Below the pieces are notes generated by a model. It had not been told where the DNA came from. It saw nothing but the letters and a program-made list of their open reading frames with translations, and searched no databases. Positions 11,102 to 19,084 of a DNA stretch of 64,000 nucleotides are shown piece after piece. The position numbers and the translations under genes are program-made. Source of the stretch: Azolla caroliniana (Eukaryota; Polypodiophyta); NCBI GenBank assembly GCA_043228905.1, contig JBHGNT010000013.1, forward strand, positions 13,702,001-13,766,000, in the 5' to 3' direction. Position 1 is the stretch's first letter. Each line of letters opens with the position of its first letter.

Positions 11102-11704
11102 TGTTGGGATTACGGTCCCTTCAGATGGGATGGTCGGATATCGGAGATGAATGCCGACAAGCCCGGTTGCGGTTTCGGAACCGGATGATGAAGACCCCGG
11201 CTTCGGAGCCGGATGACGAATGTACCCGGAGAGAGATCCGGATGCGGGGACATATCTGTGAATATGTTTGCCAAGGGCCCTTGAGGCTATAGTTGTAAAT
11301 AGCCCCAAAGTCATATGTGTATAAATATGACTTAGGGCAAACAGTTTTAATGCTGCTAATCATTTTTCTGTTTTTCCACTCAAGAGGAGTGAAGAGAGAG
11401 CAGCCGTGAGAGAGATAGAGCGTGAGAGAGGAAGAGGTCGACACCTCTGTGTAATACCGCCTCCTGTGGCGAGGACAGCGAGCTCAAGGTCGTCGCCTTG
11501 CAGCTCGCCATTGTATACTTCTTTGTATAGTGTTGGTTTGGAGTCTTGTACTCCCGTGGTTTTTCCCGTCTAGGGTTTTCCACGTTAATCCCTGTGTGTT
11601 CGCGTTTTGCTTCTCTTTGTGATTCCTATTTTCTGCTCCATTGATTCGCGCTTACTCGGTTGTGGCCGAGTGGTGAAGGTGAATCGAAGCATTGATTCAC
11701 AACA
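11102..11704 (+). repeat. Cop3 3' LTR
   Basis: 603 bp, same length and ends as the 5' copy; I see two substitutions only (in GCGGGGACATAT and in CCGCCTCCTG). Confidence 0.95.
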
Positions 11705-11709
11705 GATTG
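11705..11709 (+). repeat. Target-site duplication of Cop3, right copy (GATTG)
   Basis: Matches 6380-6384 exactly. Confidence 0.95.
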
Positions 11710-13042
11710 TAACGGAATGAGGAGAGATCCCTCAACACCAGGGCCGGAGACTTCGGCAGTTGCATACCAACATAAGACCGGAGAGATGGATGGTGGCCGT
11801 AAAGATGTGAGGCCCGGAGCGGGCACGTGCGGAAGGAACCGAACCGACCGAATGAGCGGCCAAGAGCGGCAAAGAGAAGAGAGTCGAGAACCGAACCGAC
11901 CGAATGACGAACCGGTCGGTAATCTGACATGACCGGAGAGATGACGGGTGGCGGCGAGGAGTCAGTTACCGAAGTGGGCATCCGGTGCAGGAAGACGGAC
12001 AAGTGGGGCCAAGAGGGCCAAATGGAGTCGGACAGGACCATGGTGACGAAAGAAAATGAGGCCGACGCGGAGGTCGGAACTACAGAGGGAGGTGTGCATA
12101 ATACGAAGAATACGCTACGGTGTAATACGACACATGCACTATGGCGAGAAATGAAGCGTCCATTACAGCTGCACGAGGACCAAAGGGCGAGTGCGTATTT
12201 GGAGGTCGACATCGACGTGTGGGTAGAGCCTACGGAAAGCGAGCGTGGGACGGAAGGAGTCGGCGTGAGGTGTTTGGGACGAGGAGACTATCGAGCCAAA
12301 GATAGAACACACGCGGCACGCGAAGGGCGGAATCCGGCGTACAACCCGAGTGACCGGGGGCCTAATCGGAGGGCATATGCAGTGGGAAGCGAAGAACAAA
12401 GACCGGTCCTATGGGTCACCTCACACCGGGCTAGAGACTTCAGCGGTTGGCATCAAATCCGACGTAAGACCAAGATACTGACGGTGGAGGCAGAAGAATG
12501 GGACCCAACAATTCAGAGAGTGACGGACGGACCCGAACGAGAACCGGGTGGAGCGGACTTCCGGATAATCGATCCGGAAGGGAGGAAGAGGTAGGCCTAC
12601 GGGGAGGCCGGAACACGGTACATCGGTACCACGGGAGAGGGTGTGGAGCAAGTCACCCTCTCTACATGCGCAAGGCCAGAGTTGACAGAGGCCAAACCCT
12701 TACCGGCCGGTTACGATTTTGGAGGAAAGTCGGTGAGGGGTAAGCGGGGAGCGGAGCAAGAGACGTGCGAGTGGCCATCAAGGGCCAAAGTGAAGCACGA
12801 GTATGGGACGGTGTTCAGCACAGGCGGTGCCGAAAAAGGAAGGCGGAAGAGGGCACACGATGGTGCCGTGAACGAGAGGACGAGCACGTAATAGACTACG
12901 CGGATTGGAGACCAGAAACAGGATCGAGGGCCAGAGAAGGATCCTCCACACCCGCTTCGGAGATCTCGGCGGCTCAGTCGGAGTGGCAACGACTGGTGTG
13001 GCAGGCCAAACCTAAGGTAACAAGCTGGTGGGGCCGAGAGGA
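11710..13042. other. CCGG-rich filler, right half, no gene
   Basis: Non-coding continuation of 5641-6384. The longest open frame (11929-12594) has a low-complexity, Arg/Glu-rich translation without motifs and is paralleled by open frames in other registers. Degenerate copies of a GGAGA-CTTCGGC-G block occur at about 11740, 12430 and 12950. It ends abruptly at 13042, where copia RNase H sequence begins in mid-gene. Confidence 0.45.
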
Positions 13043-13287
13043 CGACAATCAAAGTGCCATCCACCTTGCTAAGAATGCGGCCTACCATTCCCGGACGAAG
13101 CATATCCAGTGAAGGTATCACTAGATCCGGGAAAGAGTAGATGACTAGGAGTTCGCGCTGACGAAGATCCACACGGCCGAGAACGGGTCCGATATGTTGA
13201 CCAAAGTGTTGATACCTGACAAGCTGGATGCATGTCGGAAGTGGATTAGACTAGTAAGACATCACATGCCGGAGTGAAGGGGGAGTT
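13043..13287 (+). pseudogene. Orphan copia RNase H tail identical to Cop4
   Basis: 245 bp matching 46098-46342 base for base by eye, including the in-frame TGA and both TAG codons there. It encodes the last part of RNase H (CDNQSAIHLAKNAAYHS) and the C-terminus, then the purine tract. The upstream boundary falls at a short CGACAA shared by filler and gene. So the LTR that follows has a 3'-LTR context here although it also acts as the 5' LTR of Cop4. Confidence 0.85.
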
Positions 13288-13473
13288 TGTTGGGAAACAG
13301 GTCCCTCCGGATGGGAAGTGAGAACCGGATGACGAGTACCCGGCTACAGAAGACCCGGTGAGAACCGGATGTGGAGTACCCGGCTACGGAAGACCCGGTG
13401 AGAACCGGATGACGTGTGCCCGGCAAGCGCCGGATGATGCAAGCCCGGTGAGGACTGCTCACCGGATGAAGGG

Positions 13474-13558
13474 ACATATTCATAAATATGTTTTCTGAGA
13501 GTCCATCGGGGCTATATTTGTAAATAGCCAAAAAGTCATATTAGTATAAATATGACTT
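13474..13558 (+). promoter_or_regulatory. Cop4 core promoter with triple inverted repeat
   Basis: ACATAT/ATATGT (13474-13479, 13486-13491), GGCTAT/ATAGCC (13510-13515, 13524-13529), AAGTCATAT/ATATGACTT (13533-13541, 13550-13558), with TATAAATA at 13545-13552. The arms match Cop3 while spacers and surroundings differ. Confidence 0.7.
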
Positions 13559-13772
13559 AGGGCAAACTCAGAATATAGATGTTGTCGTCATTTCTTGTTG
13601 GTGGAAGATTTGAGAGTGTAACTGTGTACAGAGAGAGAGAGAGAGGAAGAGGTCGTTGCCTCTGTTGTAACCGCCGCCTGTGGCGAAGATAGCAAACTCG
13701 AGGTTGTTGCCTCGGTGCTTTACTGTTGTACATTGTAACATAGTGATAGTTTGCAGCCTGTGGATTGCCGTG

Positions 13773-13777
13773 GTTTT
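13773..13777 (+). repeat. Target-site duplication of Cop5, left copy (GTTTT)
   Basis: GTTTT before Cop5, repeated at 42124-42128; removing Cop5 restores the LTR text seen intact near 46835-46850. Confidence 0.9.
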
Positions 13778-14156
13778 TGTAAACGTGAGTGTTTGTGGAA
13801 GCGTAAAACAGAGAACACAGAGAGAGAGAGATTACAATTTCAAAATTATATCAAGACTCTGTACACACACTATGCTAAGTAGCACTATTTATACAAGTCC
13901 TCTTGGGACTGACAGAAGTACCATGTACTTCAATGCTCACACGAGCATCTGACACTTACTACGAGACTATAGCTACCTAGTAGTCTATCCTATACTAGGC
14001 TTCCGATTGGACTTCCGGTTACGGATTGCACCCGGCCTCCTCTGCTTGCCGGTTCGGTTGCTCACCGTCATACCGATCCGTTTCGCCCGATCCATCTCGC
14101 TTACCAGCTCCGGCTTATTCAGCCGATCCGGCTCCGGTTGAGCTTGCCGCTCAACA
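13778..14156 (-). repeat. Cop5 3' LTR
   Basis: 379 bp; on the minus strand it begins TGTTGAGCGGCAAGCTCAACC. The last codons of the Cop5 polyprotein, including its TGA (14151-14153), fall inside the LTR. Confidence 0.92.
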
Positions 14157-14302
14157 CTCCCCCTCAAGCTCAACCTGAGGTGGGGTTGTAGTGTCGACCT
14201 CTGTGACAGTCGGTTCTTCCAACCGACTTCTCTTGGCGTCCCTCCGCCTTGCTCGCGCTCCTCGTCCGGTCCGGTCCCGTTTGTCGTGACCCCTTTGGTT
14301 CT
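14151..14302 (-). pseudogene. Cop5 polyprotein, extreme C-terminus
   Basis: Last segment of the Cop5 frame after the GypF1 insertion point. It is Arg-rich (KRDRTGRGARARRRDAKRS), then ends VELEGEC with the stop in the LTR, the same ending as Cop1 and Cop6. The three segments 37391-37304, 27845-27312 and 14302-14151 total 774 nt, an exact multiple of three, so the frame survives both insertions. See 27312-27845 for the extension it belongs to. Confidence 0.75.
14157..14169 (-). other. Cop5 polypurine tract (minus strand)
   Basis: Minus-strand GCTTGAGGGGGAG directly before the 3' LTR; it is also translated as LEGE. Confidence 0.85.
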
Positions 14303-14306
14303 GCGC
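14303..14306 (+). repeat. 4-bp target-site duplication of GypF1, left copy (GCGC)
   Basis: GCGC before the LTR, repeated at 27312-27315. Joining at one copy keeps the Cop5 frame open. Confidence 0.8.
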
Positions 14307-14511
14307 TGTCGTAGTGTAGGTTGCACACTATGTGGAAATTATATTTTTGTCCCTCCGGATAAAGAATGGAGTGCTCGGTGAGAACCGGAAGAAAACGGCA
14401 TACCGGCAAGGAGGAAAACGGCATACCGGCAAGGAAGAAAACGGCATACCGGCAAGGAAGAGCCGGATAAAGAGACATAAATGTAAAAAGAAAGGAAACA
14501 CTCACTACTGC

Positions 14512-14574
14512 GCAGGGCGTGATTCGAACTCTGCACCTCCACGTTGACAAACCCCAACCTTACCTTTACATTAA
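14512..14574 (-). other. tRNA-like module in GypF1 LTR, antisense
   Basis: On the minus strand a Pol III A-box-like TAATGTAAAGG (14563-14573) is followed by a B-box-like AGTTCGAATC (14521-14530), spaced as in a tRNA gene. The cloverleaf is degenerate, so this is not a functional tRNA. The same module is at about 26710-26772 in the 3' LTR. Confidence 0.6.
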
Positions 14575-14829
14575 ATTATCTTAAGTGTTTTAAATATAGA
14601 TTTAATATGTATAAGACCTTTATTTATGCATACCTTTATTAAAAGGTAAATCGTGTATTTCTTTAATATATGAAAAAGAAAAAAAAACACGAGACACTAA
14701 AAATAACTCATGCACATCTAGCGTGCATGAGCCCTATACTTAGGAAATAAAAAAGCATCACATGCACATTTAGTGGACATGAACACTTTTTGTAAAAAGC
14801 ATGTAGCTATGCTTAGTCTCTCCCATCAC

Positions 14830-14837
14830 TATATAAG
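14830..14837 (+). promoter_or_regulatory. GypF1 LTR TATA box
   Basis: TATATAAG in CATCACTATATAAGGATGGG; the same stretch occurs in the solo LTR near 57018-57040. Confidence 0.7.
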
Positions 14838-15117
14838 GATGGGGAGCACATTGTAGTTGTTGTTGATTATTTGGATTACGTATTAATCAATACAAAAATT
14901 ATTCGTGGGATTCACGATTTATACATCTACTTCTCTCTTAACACCCTAAGTACCAATTAATATAGTATACTCGTGTGATTCACGAGTTTCTTATCTTTCT
15001 CTTTGCTATTTACTCTTAATTAATCTCTATCTCACGAACTTCTTTCTCCTAGTCCAAGACCTCTGTGGTTCCCACCCGACTCACGCAACGATCCGGAGCC
15101 GAAAGGCACGACACAGT

Positions 15118-15133
15118 TGGTGAACCCGACGTG
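15118..15133 (+). other. GypF1 primer-binding site
   Basis: TGGTGAACCCGACGTG four bases after the LTR. The same sequence follows the GypF2 LTR (49599-49615), and TGGTGAACCCAACGTG follows GypF3 (48357-48372). I cannot name the tRNA. Confidence 0.8.
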
Positions 15134-15151
15134 AAAACGGGTGGCAAGGAG

Positions 15152-17191
15152 ATGGAGGCTCAACAAGCTAACAATATGATGGCGATGTTCGAACGGATGC
15201 TTCAAGAACAACGCACGATGTCGGAGATTTCGGCATCAGTAGAGCGGCTCGTGCAACGCAACGGGCAATTTAATGGTAAGGATGTGTCGCGATATTTGCA
15301 GGACTACAAGGCGGAGATGCTCCGGTGCCGGGCTTCGGAAGGACTGCAAGTGACATCCTTTAACCGGGTGGCGACCGACGGGCTTCAAGGGAGTATCCAT
15401 GGGTTGCAACAACAAAATCCGACGTGGGAAGCATTCGAAGAGGCGTTAAAGACTACGTTTGCCATCGAGGACTCCTCCAAGGCAACGCGGAGGGGATTCG
15501 AGGATTGGGTGGAAACGTCAGGTAAGGGGTTGAAGGTCCTCGAAGTGTTTTCGACATTCGAAAGTCGGTTCGGGAGGTTGTCCGCGAGAGATCAAACTAT
15601 TCTTGCACCGGACAAAGTCATCATGTTTTTGCGAGCTGTGGACGTCCGGGACCGGAAAGATCTCGGAGTGCTTCTTGAGGACGCGACCACCGAAAGCGGC
15701 CTCACCGAAACATGGGAAAGCGTGCGGGATATCGTCGCGCGGTACACGAAGAGGGGGCAATGGCTTGCCAACGAAGAAAAGAGGGTTTCGGAACCGATTC
15801 CGAAACCGAGAACGGGACTGGAAGACCATCAACCGAGGGCTCGGGAGATTACGGCCGAGAAGGGAGTCGACGCGTCTACGGTGGAGCAGCTGCTGAAGGA
15901 GATGGAGAATCTAAAGATCGCGATGGTGAAGAAGTCGGATGACCGCCCCACAAGCTCCAAATATACGGATCGACGGTGCATATGGTGCGATAGCGCCGAA
16001 CACGATCGGAGGGATTGCAACAACCATAAGGAGGCGCTGCGACGGGATCTCATCTACTACGAGGGAAACCGGATTCATTCGATGGACTCTCGGAAGCCAC
16101 TCCGACCGAACTTCCGGAAAGGCGGCATGAAGAAGGTGCTCGAGGAGGAGTTAGCGACAAGAAGCAACTATGCGACAACCGCGGGAATATGTGTCGGGGA
16201 GTCATCGGGAGCGAAGGCGTCTTTCTGGCCGGAGGTGCTAGGAAACACCGAGAAAACCGACTCCAACGATATCCGAAACACCGCGGAAGGCGTCCGGGAA
16301 GCTACGGGATGGGAGTGCCCTGTCGACAAGAATAGCATATACGCCCTGTGTCAATTACATGAGGTGTATGTGGACGAGAAACGACGGCGCACGGAGGATG
16401 CGGCCGGACCATCGAAGATACCGGAAAGCTGGAACTCCGGAGGTAAGGGAAAAGAAAAGGCGACTCCGGCATTCAAGCTCGCCTCGGACATAGAACAACA
16501 AACCGACTTGAAAAGAGTGTTCGAGGAAAGAATCTTGGATAGCCGGGTAGATTTTTCGCTGCGGGAACTACTCGGAATAGCGAAGAAGGAGTTTCACGAT
16601 CTTCTCGTGGATCTCGTGAAAAGGAAGAGACAAAGTACGGAGGAAAATGCTCCAAGGGTGAATGCAAATACCGTTTCAATGAACGACACCGAAGTGGAAG
16701 GCGAAATTCCGAACTCCCACTATACAAGGCCACACTGGGCACGTGCGACTACGGAGACTCCGGTCCGAATCGGCAACATCAAAGAACCCGTGCTAGCATT
16801 GATTGATCACGGATCGGAGATCAACTTGATGTCCAAGGAGTTCTACCGAAAGGGGAAGTGGCCTATAAACACCAACCATGGATGGAAGATTCGGGCAGCC
16901 ACGAAAATGACAGAAGACCTATTTGCGGCTTGTCCGGATGTGACGGTAAAGATCGGGGATGTCGAAATTGACCAAAATTTCTTTGTGCAGGATGAGGTTT
17001 CACATTCTGTCATCCTCGGCCAACCCTTTATCACGGCTTCACGGATGGAGACGAAGGTGCTCGATAGTGGTGCGGCTTTTGCGCGAATTCGGAGCCAAAA
17101 CGGAGGGAAATCCGTCCAATTCCTAACGGTGCCGGCAAATCACGAAAGGAACAAGAGGGAACTCTTGTCCCAAGTGAGAATGGATTTTTAA
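15152..17191 (+). CDS. GypF1 gag-protease polyprotein
   Basis: 679 residues from the ATG at 15152; reading is open further upstream, but this ATG aligns with the start of GypF2 gag. Capsid-like N-terminal half, CCHC zinc knuckle CIWCDSAEHDRRDC at about residue 276, then a charged linker and an aspartic protease with LIDHGSEINLM at about residue 550, followed by HPVILG-like HSVILGQPF. The catalytic triplet is DHG instead of DSG/DTG and GypF2 has the same, so it is a family trait. It ends at TAA (17189-17191) right after GATTTT; GypF2 stops at the same point with TAG. The -1 frame is open from 17068 through this stop into pol, so ribosomes shifting back one base would make gag-pol. Confidence 0.88.
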   Translation: MEAQQANNMMAMFERMLQEQRTMSEISASVERLVQRNGQFNGKDVSRYLQDYKAEMLRCRASEGLQVTSFNRVATDGLQGSIHGLQQQNPTWEAFEEALKTTFAIEDSSKATRRGFEDWVETSGKGLKVLEVFSTFESRFGRLSARDQTILAPDKVIMFLRAVDVRDRKDLGVLLEDATTESGLTETWESVRDIVARYTKRGQWLANEEKRVSEPIPKPRTGLEDHQPRAREITAEKGVDASTVEQLLKEMENLKIAMVKKSDDRPTSSKYTDRRCIWCDSAEHDRRDCNNHKEALRRDLIYYEGNRIHSMDSRKPLRPNFRKGGMKKVLEEELATRSNYATTAGICVGESSGAKASFWPEVLGNTEKTDSNDIRNTAEGVREATGWECPVDKNSIYALCQLHEVYVDEKRRRTEDAAGPSKIPESWNSGGKGKEKATPAFKLASDIEQQTDLKRVFEERILDSRVDFSLRELLGIAKKEFHDLLVDLVKRKRQSTEENAPRVNANTVSMNDTEVEGEIPNSHYTRPHWARATTETPVRIGNIKEPVLALIDHGSEINLMSKEFYRKGKWPINTNHGWKIRAATKMTEDLFAACPDVTVKIGDVEIDQNFFVQDEVSHSVILGQPFITASRMETKVLDSGAAFARIRSQNGGKSVQFLTVPANHERNKRELLSQVRMDF

Positions 17192-18637
17192 AGCGGACTG
17201 TTGCGGAGTGGGGAAGTGATAGTCCGAGAAGCCCTGATACCCCACACAGGAAGAAAAGTCTCGGAGCAAAACAAGTACGAATCGGCCCGGATGGGGCATC
17301 TACGTACACGGCCGTAACCGGAGGAATGAAGAAACAATACCGACAAGTGGAGGATAAGTTACGGTCGGCATCAATAATAAAAGAAGACGAAGAAATCGTG
17401 GGAGTGATCGAGGAAGTGTTCTATGGGAATACACTACAACGGCTTGAAGAGCTTGCGGAAGATAAAAGCCAAGGGAACCGGGTAGTCCCGGTGGAATCGG
17501 TCGAGATGTACGAGATCGTTGCGAAAATGGGGCCGGGTGCGCTCCGCAAAGAAGAAGCAATGGTAAGTACGAAATACAAGACCGTGGAGAAGAAGGTGAA
17601 ACCGGCCGCGGGACCACTACCCGCCGATAGCGAACAAAAGAAGAAAGAAGTCTCGGGAGATCCGACACTTCGGAAGTCCGTGGATATCGGACATGCCTTC
17701 ACAGATGAGACCCGGAAGAAACTTCGGATCGGTGGAGGTGGGTTCCTCTTACAAGAAGAAGAAAAACGGTTTCGAGAGATGTTGGAGCAACATGGCAAAG
17801 CATTCGCGTTCACATCGAGGGAGATCGGATGCATTGATCCAAAGATAGTGGAGCCGATGGTGATTTTCACGATTGATCATGTACCGTGGAACCTGAAGCC
17901 GATTCCGGTGCCACGGGCGCATATTCCGAAAGTCATCGACTTGCTCAAGGAGAAGGTGGCGATGGGGATTCTAGAGCCATCAAGTGCTCCGTACTCAAAT
18001 CGATGGTTTACGGTTCCGAAGAAGAATGGGTCACTCCGATTCATCCAAGACTTGCAACCGGTGAACAAGGTCACGATCCGGAACTCGGGAGTCGGTCCGA
18101 TAGTGGACGAATTCGCGGAAGCTTTTGCCGGACGTGCGATATACTCCATCGGGGACCTATACTCGGGGTATGACCAATTCCAACTAGCCGTGGAGAGCCG
18201 AGACATCACTACCATGCGGACACCGATAGGACTAGTTCGAATGTGCACACTACCACAAGGAGCGACAAACTCGGTTGCACATATGATGAACGCGATGAAC
18301 AAGGTGCTTCGAGATTGCATCCCGGAGATAACGATGCCGTTTCTAGATGACATTCCGATGAAAGGATGCGCGGTGGAAGAAAAAGATGAGACTATGGATG
18401 ATCGGGGATGCCGAAAGTTCGTGGTCGACCATATTCATGATTGCGAGAAAGTGTTGCGAAAGCTAGAAGATGTGCACCTAACACTTTCCGGGGAGAAATC
18501 GGCATTCGGGCAAGAAGAGATATTGGTGGTCGGACATCTATGTGGACCCTACGGCCGAAGACCGTCACCAACAAAGATCGATGCGATTCAAGCTATGAAG
18601 GAAGTATGTGAGTCAACATCGGAAGTCCGAAGGTTTC
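17188..18637 (+). CDS. GypF1 pol, first part (RT), -1 frame to gag-protease
   Basis: Frame -1 relative to gag-protease, open without a stop from 17068; first in-frame ATG at 17326. The segment just after the gag stop reads FLKRTVAEWGSDSP and is matched by FLEQTIEAWGTNSP in GypF2 in the same -1 frame. RT motifs: PKKNGSLRFIQDL (near 18019), DLYSGYDQFQLA (near 18157), LPQGATNSVA (near 18250) and catalytic MPFLDD (18334-18351). Interrupted after codon 437 (from the ATG) by Chr1, with GTTTC duplicated. Joining 18637 to 24383 keeps the frame and restores the normal RT-to-RNase H connection (RRFLGACAFYHIW). Confidence 0.88.
18633..18637 (+). repeat. Target-site duplication of Chr1, left copy (GTTTC)
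   Basis: GTTTC before Chr1, repeated at 24378-24382. Confidence 0.95.
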
Positions 18638-19084
18638 TGTCAGGAACTCTATTAAGGCAGAGAAGGAATTAGTACTAAAAGAAGGATTAGTACTATTGTT
18701 GGGGAATAGTACTAAGACAGAGAAGGATTAGTACTATGAGAGGTGTCGAACTTTGAGAGAAGGAATGAGTGAGTGAGAGAGAGAGAGAGAATGATGATGC
18801 GAAAGATATATGTATTATATGACGGAAGATATACAACAGTAGTTAGAAGGCTTAAGACTGGCGTTGAACCGATTTGGTTCGAACTAATGCCTTGTGCCTC
18901 CTTTCATAGTGTCTTCAGGAATACTCCTGAAGTTTCTAGAATGTTCCAGAGAAATCTGGAATATACATCAATTTCCCAATAAAACCTAAATGAAAATAAT
19001 ATCCTTCAAATTACAATTCATAACCTAATGGTAAAGTCTCGACCCGTGTAACAAAAGGTTATGGGTTCGAGTCTAGTTATGACA
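18638..19084 (-). repeat. Chr1 3' LTR
   Basis: 447 bp, on the plus strand TGTCAGGAACTC...GTTATGACA. TATA position reads TATGAAAG here (TATAAAAG in the 5' copy). The last 67 plus-strand bases form a tRNA-like module. Confidence 0.95.
19018..19084 (+). other. tRNA-like module at the end of the Chr1 LTR, antisense to the element
   Basis: TCATAAC (19018-19024) and GTTATGA (19076-19082) would make a perfect 7-bp acceptor-like stem followed by CA. Inside are an A-box-like TAACCTAATGG (19021-19031) and a B-box-like GGTTCGAGTCT. At 65 nt plus CA it is shorter than a tRNA and the other arms pair poorly. Repeated at 24311-24377 and, weaker, at 53300-53366. Confidence 0.65.

Larger units (their letters stand above)
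6385..11704 (+). mobile_element. Cop3: full-length lineage I (Tnt1/Tork-like) copia element
   Basis: A 5320-bp element with two 603-bp LTRs that differ at only two positions by eye, a perfect 5-bp target duplication, a tRNA-Met primer site and a purine tract. Domain order gag, protease, integrase, RT, RNase H is copia-type. It sits in the CCGG-rich filler, splitting it between 6384 and 11710. Near-identical LTRs mark a recent insertion, yet the polyprotein has four disabling lesions, so it was probably mobilised by proteins from another copy. Confidence 0.95.
13288..13777 (+). repeat. Cop4 5' LTR, first part (interrupted by Cop5)
   Basis: Starts TGTTGGGAAACAGGTCCC and matches 46343 onward with few differences (AG-run length, a few bases near 13690-13770). 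It holds about three imperfect 40-bp direct repeats (GTGAGAACCGGATG units from 13318), the triple inverted repeat of Cop3 and a TATA box (13545-13552). Cut at GTGGTTTTT by Cop5. Confidence 0.9.
14307..15113 (+). repeat. GypF1 5' LTR
   Basis: 807 bp. It contains three copies of an ACGGCATACCGGCAAGGA unit (14396-14460), an antisense tRNA-like module (14512-14574), TATATAAG (14830-14837), repeats of GTG(G/T)GATTCACGA, and the U5 block CTAGTCCAAGACCTCTGTGG. Confidence 0.95.

Noticed and set aside
11929-12594. 221-codon frame in filler as a gene
   Set aside because: Same reason; parts repeat the non-coding modules and no domain is visible.
17105-17111. GGGAAAT as slippery heptamer in GypF1
   Set aside because: Present in the gag-pol overlap but in the wrong register for X XXY YYZ.
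19018-19084. Functional tRNA gene
   Set aside because: Only about 65 nt, D and anticodon arms pair poorly, no Pol III terminator run; better called tRNA-like.
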